DNA of 52,720 nt from Prevotella sp. Its GTDB lineage: Bacteria; Bacteroidota; Bacteroidia; Bacteroidales; Bacteroidaceae. The position numbers and the translations under genes were made by a program. Below the pieces are notes generated by a model, which saw only the letters and a list, made by a program, of their open reading frames with translations, was not told the origin of the DNA and ran no database searches. How positions within the stretch are numbered: position 1 is the stretch's first letter; each line of letters starts with the position of its first letter. This document shows, in pieces, positions 34,622 through 43,284 of this stretch. Location of the stretch: NCBI GenBank assembly GCA_017934525.1, contig JAGBJJ010000028.1, positions 1 through 52,720 of the forward strand. The letters are read 5' to 3'.

Positions 34622-35656
34622 TTAATGTTTTGCTTTTAGTTCTTCTATTTGTTTTTTCAGGTCGGCCAATTCTTTATACATGTCGGGCAGCCGGCGGAAG
34701 ATGGCCTGCGACTTGAAGAAGTGCTTCGGGTCCATAGTGGGCGAGCCGATGAGCTGCACGTCGCCCTTGATGTTGCTGATTACTCCCGACTGCGCTCCCA
34801 CGAAAGTCTTGTCGCCTACCTGTATGTGGCCGGCAAAGCCTGCCTGTCCGCCCACCATGCACCACTGGCCTATCTTCGTAGACCCGGCCATGCCCACCTG
34901 GGCCGACATGACGGTGTTTTCGCCCACCTCGCAGTTGTGGGCCACCTGGATGAGGTTGTCCAGCTTCACACCCTTGCGTATCACAGTGGCCCCCATCGTT
35001 GAGCGGTCTACACAGGTGTTGGCGCCTATCTCCACGTTGTCTTCAATGACGACGATGCCTATCTGCGGTATCTTGTCGTAGCCGTCGGTGCCAGGTGCGA
35101 AGCCGAAGCCGTCGGCACCGATTACGCTGCCTGCGTGGAGGGTCACGTTGTTGCCAATCTGGCAACCCTGATAGATGGTCACGTTGGGGTATATGATGGC
35201 TTTCTGTCCAATCTTCACGCAGTCGCCCACCACGGCGTGCGGATATATCTGCGAGCCGTCGCCCACCACGGCGCCGTCGCCGATGCACGCAAAGGCGCCT
35301 ATGTAGACGTCTTGTCCTATGGTGGCTGTGGGTGCGACGTTGGCCAACGGGTCAATGCCCGTCTTGTGGGGTTTCATCGATTCGTAAATTTGCAGCAGTT
35401 TGGCCACGGCCTCGTAGGCGTTGGGCACGCGTATGAGCGTCGGCTTCACCTTGTGCTCGAGCTGCAAGTCGTTGTTGACGAGCACCACGCTCGATAGTGT
35501 TTCGTATAGGAAGTGAGTGTATTTCGGGTTCGACAGGAAGGAGATGGCCCCTTCTTTTCCCTCTTCAATCTTGGCGAACGTGCTGACGGCTGCATGCTCG
35601 TCGCCTTCCACCTGGCCGCCGATGAGCTCGGCTATTTGTTTGGCTGTAAATTCCAT
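34622..35656 (-). CDS. lpxD: UDP-3-O-acylglucosamine N-acyltransferase
   Basis: A 344-residue cytoplasmic enzyme that adds the second acyl chain in lipid A synthesis. The N-terminal uridine-binding domain (about 1-100, [17 protein letters not shown]) precedes hexapeptide repeats with [19 protein letters not shown] and the catalytic His in [20 protein letters not shown]-terminal coiled coil ([17 protein letters not shown]) closes it. It is the first gene of a six-gene operon. A TAnnTTTG box lies 20 bp upstream. Confidence 0.97.
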   Translation of the reverse strand: MEFTAKQIAELIGGQVEGDEHAAVSTFAKIEEGKEGAISFLSNPKYTHFLYETLSSVVLVNNDLQLEHKVKPTLIRVPNAYEAVAKLLQIYESMKPHKTGIDPLANVAPTATIGQDVYIGAFACIGDGAVVGDGSQIYPHAVVGDCVKIGQKAIIYPNVTIYQGCQIGNNVTLHAGSVIGADGFGFAPGTDGYDKIPQIGIVVIEDNVEIGANTCVDRSTMGATVIRKGVKLDNLIQVAHNCEVGENTVMSAQVGMAGSTKIGQWCMVGGQAGFAGHIQVGDKTFVGAQSGVISNIKGDVQLIGSPTMDPKHFFKSQAIFRRLPDMYKELADLKKQIEELKAKH

Positions 35657-35675
35657 AATTTATGTCTTTATCCTG

Positions 35676-35683
35676 CAAAGGTA
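35676..35683 (-). promoter_or_regulatory. -7 box of the lpxD operon
   Basis: TACCTTTG on the minus strand lies in the 34-bp gap between the HD gene stop and lpxD. The -33 region overlaps the end of the HD gene and is a poor match. Confidence 0.6.
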
Positions 35684-35690
35684 CTTAATT

Positions 35691-36914
35691 TTATTGAAAA
35701 CGCTGATAACAAAGATAATATTTTCGTATTTTTTTAGAAAGTAACTGCACATTTAGCAGTTCCGACGCCTCTGAGATGTCTTTTATGGTGCCGTCTTTGT
35801 AGAGTATGTCTATCGAGTCGTCGTCTACGCTGTACATGTCTTTCTGTATCTTGTTGATGCTCATCAGGTAGTGGGCGTCGGCCTTGTCTATGCCCATCTG
35901 GCTCGCTATCTGTGTCTGCAACTCGTCGATGCGCTCGGGGGCGATGGGCTCCTCGTGCACCTCTACCTTGAAGATGCGGCGGTCGAGCATGTCGGCGGCC
36001 AGTGTCGAGAGAATCTTGTCGCTGTGGTGCTTCCATGCCTTCATGGCGCTCCATATTTCGCTGTCGTCGAGCTCCTCATACATCTGCAGTGCCTCGGGGT
36101 GGCTGGCAAACCAGGCGGCGTCTACGTCGTTGTCGATGAAGTAGGCCAGGGCTGGCGAGGCGAATACGTGTGTGCCCTGCCGGGCCAGGTCTTTGGCCCG
36201 CGTGAGCATGTTCACCAGCACCTTCTCGTAGCCCACGGCCGTTTTGTGCAGATACACCTGCCAGTACATCAGGCGGCGGGTGGTCAGATAGTTCTCCAGC
36301 GAGTAGATGCCTTTCTGCTCCACCACCAGGCGGTCGTCTACCACGTTCAGCATCTTGATGATGCGCGCCGAGCCGATGTTGCCCTCGGTGACACCCGTGA
36401 AGAACGAGTCGCGGCGCAGATAGTCCAGCCGGTCCATGTCGAGCTGGCTGGAGATGAGCTGGTGCAGGAAGCGCTTGGGATACTCGTCTTTGAAGATGGA
36501 GATGGCCAGACAGAGCAACCCACCCAGGTCGCGGTTTATCTGCTCCATCATCATCAGCGAGATGTCTTCATGCGAGATGCCGCTGATAAGCGTGTTTTCC
36601 AGCACGTGTGAGAAAGGGCCGTGGCCGATGTCGTGCATCAGGATGGCGGCCTCTACGGCCTCGGCTTCCGAGTCGAAGATGAAGTGCCCTTTCTGCTGCA
36701 GCGACAGGATGGCTTCGCTCATCAGGTAGAAGGCGCCCAGCGAGTGCTGGAAACGCGTGTGGCGTGCTCCGGGATAGACCACCGAGGCCAGACCTAACTG
36801 GTTGATGCGGTTGAGCCGCTGAAACAGCGGGTGCCTCACAATGTCGTAGAGCAGGCCCTGTGGTATCTTGATAAACCCGAACACGGGGTCGTTGATTATC
36901 TTTGCATCGTTCAT
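35691..36914 (-). CDS. HD-domain phosphohydrolase (dGTPase-like)
   Basis: A 407-residue cytoplasmic HD-superfamily protein resembling SAMHD1-like nucleotide hydrolases. The metal ligands are in RHTRFQHSLGAFYLM and in AAILMHDIGHGPFSHVLE. Later motifs are SQLDMDRLDYLRRDSFFTGV and the C-terminal YDIDAQ-like basic region. It starts at ATG 36914; a -7 box ends only 9 nt upstream, so the mRNA has almost no leader. It stands directly upstream of the lipid A operon, an arrangement common in Bacteroidetes. The substrate is probably a dNTP. Confidence 0.9.
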   Translation of the reverse strand: MNDAKIINDPVFGFIKIPQGLLYDIVRHPLFQRLNRINQLGLASVVYPGARHTRFQHSLGAFYLMSEAILSLQQKGHFIFDSEAEAVEAAILMHDIGHGPFSHVLENTLISGISHEDISLMMMEQINRDLGGLLCLAISIFKDEYPKRFLHQLISSQLDMDRLDYLRRDSFFTGVTEGNIGSARIIKMLNVVDDRLVVEQKGIYSLENYLTTRRLMYWQVYLHKTAVGYEKVLVNMLTRAKDLARQGTHVFASPALAYFIDNDVDAAWFASHPEALQMYEELDDSEIWSAMKAWKHHSDKILSTLAADMLDRRIFKVEVHEEPIAPERIDELQTQIASQMGIDKADAHYLMSINKIQKDMYSVDDDSIDILYKDGTIKDISEASELLNVQLLSKKIRKYYLCYQRFQ

Positions 36915-36923
36915 AAGCAGGTG

Positions 36924-36931
36924 CAAAGGTA
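36924..36931 (-). promoter_or_regulatory. -7 box of the HD gene, nearly leaderless
   Basis: TACCTTTG on the minus strand is followed by 9 nt and then ATG. The TTTG upstream has only a 16-bp spacer, shorter than usual. Confidence 0.6.
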
Positions 36932-37000
36932 CAATAATTATTTCATACAAAGGCATTTAATGGCTGGAAATAAGTGATTCTGGCGATTACTGTGGCCGTT

Positions 37001-37050
37001 TTTGGCCGGAATCAATTCAATTCCGGCCAGAATTTGCCCGATAATAGCCG
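37001..37050. repeat. Dispersed palindrome family B, copy 2
   Basis: GGCCGGAAT (37004-37012) and ATTCCGGCC (37020-37028) are perfect 9-bp arms around CAATTCA. A further GCCGGAATT unit follows at 37047-37055. The TTTTGGCCGGAATCAA-like context matches the copies at 7243-7302. Confidence 0.75.
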
Positions 37051-37058
37051 GAATTCTC

Positions 37059-37140
37059 CACTGTCATAAAACGAACAGCGGATGAGCACAGACAAACCGA
37101 CGCCTTATCGCAAAGCGTGTTCATCCGTGCTCATCCGCTG
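37059..37140. repeat. CACTGTCATAAAA motif plus GGATGA palindrome (family A variant)
   Basis: CACTGTCATAAAA (37059-37071) is the reverse complement of 6142-6154. Next, CAGCGGATGAGCAC (37076-37089) and GTGCTCATCCGCTG (37127-37140) form a 14-bp perfect inverted repeat. TTCATCCGTG inside (37120-37129) matches the family A arm. It lies beyond the pyrF stop and could end that operon. Confidence 0.65.
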
Positions 37141-37193
37141 CAAAACGTTATCTGCCGTATCGCCCAGCACCGGCCGAATGGGCCGAGGGAGGG

Positions 37194-38021
37194 TCAGAGC
37201 CCGCGACGGTCGAGTTCGGCAGCCATCTGCTGCTGCAGTTCGCGTGCCTTGTTGGCGGCCTCCTCGGCGAAGTGGTCGTCGGCCGAGGCATAGATGATGC
37301 CGCGGCTGGAGTTCACCAGTAATCCGCAGTCGTCGTTCATGCCGTACTTGCACACTTCCTCGAGGCTGCCGCCCTGCGCTCCCACGCCAGGCACGAGCAG
37401 GAAGTGGCGCGGGGCCACTCGGCGGATATCCTCGAACATGCGTCCCTGTGTAGCGCCGACGACGTACATCAGGTTCTCCTCGGTGCCCCACTGCTGGCTC
37501 TGGCGAATCACTTTCTCAAACAGGCGCTCGCCCTGCTTGTCCTCGGTCAGCTGGAAGTCCAGCGCCCCCTTGTTGCTCGTCAGTGCGAGCAGCACCACCC
37601 AGTGGCCCTCATACTCCAGGAAGGGTTTCACCGAGTCTTCGCCCATATAGGGGGCTACGGTCAGTGCGGGCAGATCGTATTCCTCGAAGAACGTGCGTGC
37701 ATACATGGCGCTGGTGTTGCCGATGTCGCCGCGCTTGGCGTCGGCGATGATCAGGTGGTTCTTGTGGTGGCGCTTGATGTAGTTGCACGTCTTGATGAAA
37801 GCCTTCATGCCCTTGATGCCATAGGCTTCATAGAAGGCCAGGTTGGGCTTGTAGGCCACGCAATAAGGCGCCGTAGCGTCGATGATGGCCTTGTTGAACT
37901 CGAAGATGGGGTCGTAGAGGTCGAAGACGCATTTCGGCATCTTCTTCGGGTCAGTGTCGAGCCCTACGCAGAGAAACGAGCGTTTCTCGCGGATTTGCTG
38001 TATTAATTCTTGTCTTGTCAT
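37194..38021 (-). CDS. pyrF: Orotidine 5'-phosphate decarboxylase (type 2)
   Basis: A 275-residue cytoplasmic TIM-barrel enzyme making UMP. The catalytic [15 protein letters not shown] block marks the longer type 2 form. [14 protein letters not shown] opens the barrel and [15 protein letters not shown] forms the phosphate site. ATG 38021 is chosen since the upstream in-frame ATG would start within the family C repeat. It is the last gene of the phoH-to-pyrF cluster. Confidence 0.95.
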   Translation of the reverse strand: MTRQELIQQIREKRSFLCVGLDTDPKKMPKCVFDLYDPIFEFNKAIIDATAPYCVAYKPNLAFYEAYGIKGMKAFIKTCNYIKRHHKNHLIIADAKRGDIGNTSAMYARTFFEEYDLPALTVAPYMGEDSVKPFLEYEGHWVVLLALTSNKGALDFQLTEDKQGERLFEKVIRQSQQWGTEENLMYVVGATQGRMFEDIRRVAPRHFLLVPGVGAQGGSLEEVCKYGMNDDCGLLVNSSRGIIYASADDHFAEEAANKARELQQQMAAELDRRGL

Positions 38022-38025
38022 AATA

Positions 38026-38164
38026 GCCTGCCCCCAGCCCCTCCTTGAGGGAGGAGAGCTTGGCATCTTTTTCGGGGGTAAACCAAGCTTGTTGTTCTGA
38101 TATATTCCACCATCGCCAGTGTCAGTACAGACTTATCTCCCTTGGGGAGTGGGGCGGGGTGGGC
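38026..38164. repeat. Repeat family C, copy 2 (inverted-end element of 139 bp)
   Basis: Left end GCCTGCCCCCAGCCCCTCC (38026-38044) and right end GGGGAGTGGGGCGGGGTGGGC (to 38164; only the last 20 bases are conserved) are imperfect inverted repeats like those at 21181-21323. Each end contains its own small hairpin (CTCCTTGAGGGAG at 38041-38053, CTCCCTTGGGGAG at 38137-38149). It exactly fills the prfA-pyrF gap and has no coding capacity. Confidence 0.7.
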
Positions 38165-38165
38165 G

Positions 38166-39275
38166 TTATAGCTCTGTTTCTTTCATCCTCTCGGCATTTT
38201 CCGCCACAGTCAGTGCGTCGATCATGGCCTGAATGTCGCCGCCGAGGAAGCCCTGCAGGTCGTGAGTGGTGTAGCCGATGCGGTGGTCGGTGACGCGGCC
38301 CTGCGGGAAGTTATAGGTGCGGATCTTAGCCGAGCGGTCGCCAGTGGAGACAAGCGTCTTGCGGCGCGAGGCGATGTCGTCTACGTACTTCTGGTGCTCC
38401 TTGTCGTAGATGAAGGTGTAGAGACGGCTCAGGGCACGCTCCTTGTTCTTTGGCTGGTCGCGCGTCTCCGTACACTCAATGAGTATCTCCTCTGTTTCGC
38501 CCGTGTTGGGGTTCTTCCACATATAGCGCAGGCGCACGCCCGACTCCACCTTATTGACGTTCTGGCCGCCGGCACCCGACGAGCGGAAGGTGTCCCATTT
38601 AATCTCACCTTCGTTGATGTGAACCTCAAACTTGTCGGCTTCGGGCAGCACGGCCACGGTGGCTGCCGAGGTGTGCATGCGGCCCTGCGTCTCGGTGGCA
38701 GGCACGCGCTGCACGCGGTGCACGCCGCTCTCATACTTCAGCGTGCCGTAGACGTCGGCCCCGCTCACGGCAAAGTCAATCTCCTTGTAGCCGCCTACGG
38801 TGCCTTCGCTGACATCGGTGACGCTGAGCGTCCAGCCTTTCGACTCGCAGTAGCTCTTATACATCTTGAAGAGGTCGCCGGCAAAGAGGCAGGCCTCGTC
38901 GCCGCCAGTGCCTGCACGTATCTCCATCTGCACATTCTTGGCGTCTTCGGGGTCTTTGGGGATGAGTGCAATCTTGATTTCTTCTTCCAGCTTCGGTTGC
39001 AGTGCCTCGTTGGCAGCCAGCTCCTCGCGGGCCATTTCCTTCATCTCGGGGTCGTCCTCGTTGGCCAGAATGTCCTTGGCTTCCTTGATGCCGTTCAGGC
39101 AGGCGATGTAACGCCTGCGCGCATCCATGATGTCGCTCAGGTCCTTGTATTCCTTCGTCAGCTTCACAAAGCGCTGCTGGTCGCCAATCACGTTGGGGTC
39201 GGTGATGAGTGTCGACACCTCTTCGAAGCGGCTCTCCAGTCCGTCGAGTTTCTCTAATATGCTGTTATTATCCAT
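38166..39275 (-). CDS. prfA: Peptide chain release factor 1
   Basis: A 369-residue translation factor that ends synthesis at UAA and UAG. The GGQ motif lies in SSGAGGQNVNKVESGVRL, the anticodon-like PxT motif corresponds to RVPATETQGRMHTSAATVAVLP, and the N-terminal half is a helical coiled coil. Length is near normal. The gene overlaps the end of the purM gene by 8 bp, suggesting coupled translation. Confidence 0.96.
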   Translation of the reverse strand: MDNNSILEKLDGLESRFEEVSTLITDPNVIGDQQRFVKLTKEYKDLSDIMDARRRYIACLNGIKEAKDILANEDDPEMKEMAREELAANEALQPKLEEEIKIALIPKDPEDAKNVQMEIRAGTGGDEACLFAGDLFKMYKSYCESKGWTLSVTDVSEGTVGGYKEIDFAVSGADVYGTLKYESGVHRVQRVPATETQGRMHTSAATVAVLPEADKFEVHINEGEIKWDTFRSSGAGGQNVNKVESGVRLRYMWKNPNTGETEEILIECTETRDQPKNKERALSRLYTFIYDKEHQKYVDDIASRRKTLVSTGDRSAKIRTYNFPQGRVTDHRIGYTTHDLQGFLGGDIQAMIDALTVAENAERMKETEL

Positions 39276-40434
39276 AGTTAAACGTGCCGTATTCTGATTT
39301 GATGGTCAGCGAGCGTGTGCCTTCCTCGATGTGCCCTACGACCTGGGCGTCGATGTTGTAGCTCTTGCTGATGGCAATGACCTGGTCGGCCACCTCAGGC
39401 CGCACGTAGATTTCCATACGGTGTCCCATGTTGAACACCTGGTACATCTCGCGCCAGTCGGTCTGTGAGCAGTCGTGAATGGCCTTGAAAAGCGGTGGGA
39501 CGGGGAACATGTTGTCTTTCACCACGCGGCAGTTGTCGCCCACGAAGTGCAGCACCTTGGTCTGTGCTCCGCCCGTGCAGTGTACCATGCCGTGAATCTC
39601 GGGGCGCAGTTCGTCGAGCAGCCGCTTGATGACGGGTGCATAGGTGCGCGTCGGCGACAGCACCAGCTGACCGGCGTTCAGGGGCGAGCCCTCCACGGCG
39701 TCAGTCAGTTTGTATTTTCCGCTGTAGACGAGCTCGTCGGGCACGGCGTGGTCGTAGCTCTCGGGGTAGTTCTGGGCCAGGTATTTTGCAAACACGTCGT
39801 GGCGGGCCGACGTCAGGCCGTTGCTGCCCATGCCGCCGTTGTAGCGCTTCTCATATGAGGCCTGCCCGGTGCTGCTGAGCCCCACGATGACGTCGCCGGG
39901 GCGTATGTTGGCATTGTCGATGACATCGGAGCGGCGCATGCGGCACGTCACGGTGCTATCTACGATGATGGTGCGCACCAGGTCGCCCACGTCGGCCGTC
40001 TCGCCGCCTGTCGGCCAGATGCCGATGCCCATCTCGCGCAGCTCGGCCAGCAGTTCGTCGGTGCCGCCAATGATGGCCGAAATGACCTCGCCCGGCACGA
40101 GCATCTTATTGCGCCCTATGGTCGACGACACAAGAATGTTGTCGACGGCTCCCACACAGAGCAGGTCGTCAGTGTTCATCACGACAGCATCCTGGGCTAT
40201 GCCTTTCCACACACTCAGGTCGCCTGTCTCTTTCCAGTACATATAAGCCAGTGCCGACTTCGTGCCGGCGCCGTCGGCGTGCATGATGTTGCAGTAGTCG
40301 GGGTCGCCGCCCAGAATGTCGGGTATGATTTTGCAGAAGGCCTGCGGGAAGAGGCCCTTGTCGATGTTCTTGATGGCGGCGTGAACATCTTCCTTGGCGG
40401 CGCTCACACCTCGCATCATATAGCGGTTGTTCAT
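39268..40434 (-). CDS. purM: Phosphoribosylformylglycinamidine cyclo-ligase (AIR synthase)
   Basis: A 388-residue cytoplasmic enzyme forming 5-aminoimidazole ribonucleotide in purine synthesis. HADGAGTKSALAYMYWKETGD, DAVVMNTDDLLCVGA, GGETADVGDLVRT and VHCTGGAQTKVLHF are AIR-synthase-family motifs. It is the longer, divergent Bacteroidetes form. It lies 37 bp after lemA and overlaps prfA. Confidence 0.9.
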   Translation of the reverse strand: MNNRYMMRGVSAAKEDVHAAIKNIDKGLFPQAFCKIIPDILGGDPDYCNIMHADGAGTKSALAYMYWKETGDLSVWKGIAQDAVVMNTDDLLCVGAVDNILVSSTIGRNKMLVPGEVISAIIGGTDELLAELREMGIGIWPTGGETADVGDLVRTIIVDSTVTCRMRRSDVIDNANIRPGDVIVGLSSTGQASYEKRYNGGMGSNGLTSARHDVFAKYLAQNYPESYDHAVPDELVYSGKYKLTDAVEGSPLNAGQLVLSPTRTYAPVIKRLLDELRPEIHGMVHCTGGAQTKVLHFVGDNCRVVKDNMFPVPPLFKAIHDCSQTDWREMYQVFNMGHRMEIYVRPEVADQVIAISKSYNIDAQVVGHIEEGTRSLTIKSEYGTFNYG

Positions 40435-40471
40435 TGTTCTTTTCAGGTAGGTTTTGATGTCGGTAGATGGT

Positions 40472-41056
40472 TTAGAATTTCACTTCGGGAGCTTTCTGGG
40501 CACCAGCCTCAGCCTCGAACTTGGCCATCGTGTCGAAGCCAAACATGCCAGCAATCAGGTTCTTCGGGAAACGGCGGACGGCGACATTGTAATCCTGCAC
40601 GGTCTTGTTGAAGGTGTTGCGGGCCTCATTGATGCGGTTTTCAGTACCCTCTAGCTGTACTTGCAGCTCGCGGAAGTTGTCGTTGGCTTTCAGGTCGGGA
40701 TAGGCTTCGCCCACAGCGATGAGGCGGCCGAGGGCGCCAGAGAGGTCGCTCTGTGCCTTCTGGAACTCCTGCATCTTCTCGGGCGTCAGACTCTCGGCGT
40801 CGAGCGTAATGCTGGTAGCCTTGGCACGTGCATTGACAACACCTTCGAGTGTCTCTTTCTCGTGTGACGCATAGCCCTTGACGGTTTCCACAAGGTTGGG
40901 AATCAGGTCAGCGCGGCGCTGATAGGCCGACTGCACGTTGGCAAGAGCCGTCGTGGCCGACTCCTGAACTTTTACCATCGAGTTGTAGGCACTCGAGCCC
41001 CATGCCATGATAATGACAGCGGCAATTAACAGAATGGTGACTGATGTTTTCTTCAT
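40472..41056 (-). CDS. lemA: LemA-family protein
   Basis: A 194-residue membrane-anchored protein with one N-terminal hydrophobic segment (about 7-25) and a helical body. AYQRRADLIPNLVETVKGYASHEKETLEGVVNARA and the C-terminal FPKNLIAGMFGFD are typical of LemA. Biochemical role is unknown. It is next to a TPM-domain membrane protein, a pairing seen in many bacteria, which suggests that the two act together at the envelope. Confidence 0.92.
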   Translation of the reverse strand: MKKTSVTILLIAAVIIMAWGSSAYNSMVKVQESATTALANVQSAYQRRADLIPNLVETVKGYASHEKETLEGVVNARAKATSITLDAESLTPEKMQEFQKAQSDLSGALGRLIAVGEAYPDLKANDNFRELQVQLEGTENRINEARNTFNKTVQDYNVAVRRFPKNLIAGMFGFDTMAKFEAEAGAQKAPEVKF

Positions 41057-41098
41057 AACGCGTTATAGTTTTTATTATTTAATGATTCGATAATTGTG

Positions 41099-42475
41099 TT
41101 ACCAGCTTGACGTGGCACCGCCGCCGCCCGAGCTGCCTCCGCTGAAGCCACCTCCGAAGCCGCCCCCGCCAAAGCCTCCGCCCCCGCCTCGGCTGTAGCC
41201 TCCGCCATAGCCTCCGCTGCCTATGTAGACACCGGTTGCGGCGGCTGCAAAGGGGTTGGGATAGAAGTAGTGCCGTCCGTAGCTGTTGCTGTTCCAACCG
41301 TGGCGGTGGGCTATGAAAGCCAGCAGGCCCAGCCATCCGAGCGTGAGGAGTAGGTAGAGACCTGCCAGTCCCATACTTTCGTCGTCGTTGCTGGTCAGTT
41401 GCATCACAGGCATCTCTTTGCCTTTCAGCAGGTTGTAGGTGGCTTCCACCATGTATATCATGCCGCTGTCGGGCATCTCCATCTTCATGCTCGGCACAAG
41501 GTATTTCTCTTGCAGGCGGAAACACTCGGCATCAGTAAGGTCGGCCTCTAATGAGCGGCCGGTATGCGAGCGGAACAGACGGTCTTCGTAGGCCAGCACC
41601 ATCACCAGCCCGCGGTCGTTCTTGCCTACCTTATATATATCAAAAATATCCTGTGCAAAGCGGAAGATGTCGCGGTCGGCCACGTGGTTGACGATGGCTA
41701 CTACCGACTCAATGCCCAGCGAGTCGTCCATCTTCTTGAGCATGGCGTTGAGTCTGTTCACGGTGTTCTCGGTGACCACACCGTCGGGGTTCGACACGTA
41801 GAGGCGTCCGTCGGTGAGGTGGGGCATGGGTATGTCCTTGGCGTGCCATTCTGGGGTAGCCTCCGTTGGGATGTGGGGTGCCTCGTCGGTCAGCGTCGTA
41901 TTCGAGGCAATCGTGTAGTTGCAGGCTGCTATCTGCGCTATGATGCCGGTTGCGATGACCGCTTTCCAGTAGCGGCTCATCTTGCTGGGCTTCTCCGTGC
42001 GGTTCCAGTCGTTCAGAAACTGCTGTCTCTCCATCGAGTAGGCCGCCTTGTTCTGATAGTATTTCTTTTCGTATTGCCTTCTGAGCTGTTCTTTCTGCCT
42101 GGCCGTGCCGATGCTGAAGCCGCCCCAGGTGTCGCCTCTGAGATGCTTCACTTCGTCGTTGTAGCTCTGCTCCAGCATCTTCGTCACGGCATTATAGCGG
42201 AAGACGATGTCGAGCAGCTTCTGTCGTTTGGTCTCCAGCCTCAGCCGACCGTTGTCTTTCTGCCTGAAGTCGGCCACCAGTCCTGCTACGGTCAGCGTGC
42301 CGAAGACGGTGGCGAAAAGCCCCATGACAGTCCCTGTGGGCGCTTCTGGGCCTGCAGCCAGACCGAGAGTCCACGAAGCGCCGCATGCCACCAGCGTCGC
42401 CACAACCAGAAGCATGGCCTTGGTGGTGCTGAAGCCGTTGTATGAAAGTCTGTTGTTGTTGGTTGCTGAAGGCAT
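41099..42475 (-). CDS. TPM-domain membrane protein with Gly-rich tail
   Basis: A 458-residue envelope protein. Two hydrophobic segments (about 17-65), a basic coiled region and a third membrane segment (about 168-188) precede a TPM domain (about 215-345) of the TLP18.3/Psb32/MOLO-1 type (YVSNPDGVVTENTVNRLN; GIESVVAIVNHV; RGLVMVLAYEDRLFRSHTG). A membrane segment near 370-390 leads to a C-terminal tail dominated by Gly and Ser, ending GGGGATSSW. Such tails are common in TPM proteins paired with LemA. Phosphatase activity has been reported for plant relatives only. Confidence 0.88.
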   Translation of the reverse strand: MPSATNNNRLSYNGFSTTKAMLLVVATLVACGASWTLGLAAGPEAPTGTVMGLFATVFGTLTVAGLVADFRQKDNGRLRLETKRQKLLDIVFRYNAVTKMLEQSYNDEVKHLRGDTWGGFSIGTARQKEQLRRQYEKKYYQNKAAYSMERQQFLNDWNRTEKPSKMSRYWKAVIATGIIAQIAACNYTIASNTTLTDEAPHIPTEATPEWHAKDIPMPHLTDGRLYVSNPDGVVTENTVNRLNAMLKKMDDSLGIESVVAIVNHVADRDIFRFAQDIFDIYKVGKNDRGLVMVLAYEDRLFRSHTGRSLEADLTDAECFRLQEKYLVPSMKMEMPDSGMIYMVEATYNLLKGKEMPVMQLTSNDDESMGLAGLYLLLTLGWLGLLAFIAHRHGWNSNSYGRHYFYPNPFAAAATGVYIGSGGYGGGYSRGGGGGFGGGGFGGGFSGGSSGGGGATSSW

Positions 42476-42499
42476 AGGCCAAAAAATGTTGTTGGTTGT

Positions 42500-43246
42500 T
42501 TACTCTCTCCCCGTCCAAAACTCCCAGCTGGCAAAAGCTTGCAGCAGGAGCATCTCCAGACCGTTCTTCACGCTGGCCCCCTGTGCCGCTCCGCGCCTCA
42601 TGAAGAGCGTCTCGTCGGGGTTGTAGATGAGGTCGTAGAGAATGTTGCGCTCGTCAAGTGCCTCATAGGGCAACTGCGGGCATTCGTCGACATGGGGGAA
42701 CATGCCCACGGGCGTGCAGTTCACAATGATGCTGTATTCCTTCACCACCTCAGGCGTGATGTCCTGATACTGAATGGTTTTCGGGCGTTGGTAGCGGCTC
42801 ACCATGACGGGCTCTATGCCCAGCGTTCTCAGGCCGTAGGCAATGGCTTTCGACGAGCCGCCGGTGCCCAGTATCAGCGCTTTCTTGTGGTAGCTCTCAA
42901 TCATAGGTTCGATGCTTTGCGTGAAGCCGATGACGTCGGAGTTGTAGCCCCTGAGCATGGTCTTCTTCCCCTCGTGCACCACTCTGATTACGTTGACGGC
43001 ACCGATGGCCCGTGCCTCGGGGCTGATGTAGTCGAGAAACTCCAACACTTTTTCCTTATATGGTATGGTGACGTTGAGTCCTTTCAGCTCGGGGTTTTGG
43101 CTGAGCACCTGCGGCAGCTCCTCGATAGAGGGAATCTCGAAGTTCAGGTACTTGGCATTGATGCCTTCATCCGCAAACCGCTGGTTGTGATAGCTGATGG
43201 AGAACGAGTGTCCCAGAGGGAAACCTATGAGTCCGTATTTGTCCAT
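42500..43246 (-). CDS. aroE: Shikimate dehydrogenase
   Basis: A 248-residue cytoplasmic NADPH enzyme reducing 3-dehydroshikimate to shikimate. FPLGHSFSISYHNQ binds substrate, VTIPYKEKVLEFLD holds the catalytic Lys, GYNSDVIGF follows, and GTGGSSKAIAYGLR is the nucleotide loop. It is slightly shorter than the E. coli enzyme (272). Gaps of 24-38 bp to its neighbours suggest one operon. Confidence 0.95.
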   Translation of the reverse strand: MDKYGLIGFPLGHSFSISYHNQRFADEGINAKYLNFEIPSIEELPQVLSQNPELKGLNVTIPYKEKVLEFLDYISPEARAIGAVNVIRVVHEGKKTMLRGYNSDVIGFTQSIEPMIESYHKKALILGTGGSSKAIAYGLRTLGIEPVMVSRYQRPKTIQYQDITPEVVKEYSIIVNCTPVGMFPHVDECPQLPYEALDERNILYDLIYNPDETLFMRRGAAQGASVKNGLEMLLLQAFASWEFWTGRE

Positions 43247-43284
43247 AGTCAGGTCGTTATGCTTTTTCTTTTATGAGCTGCTGG

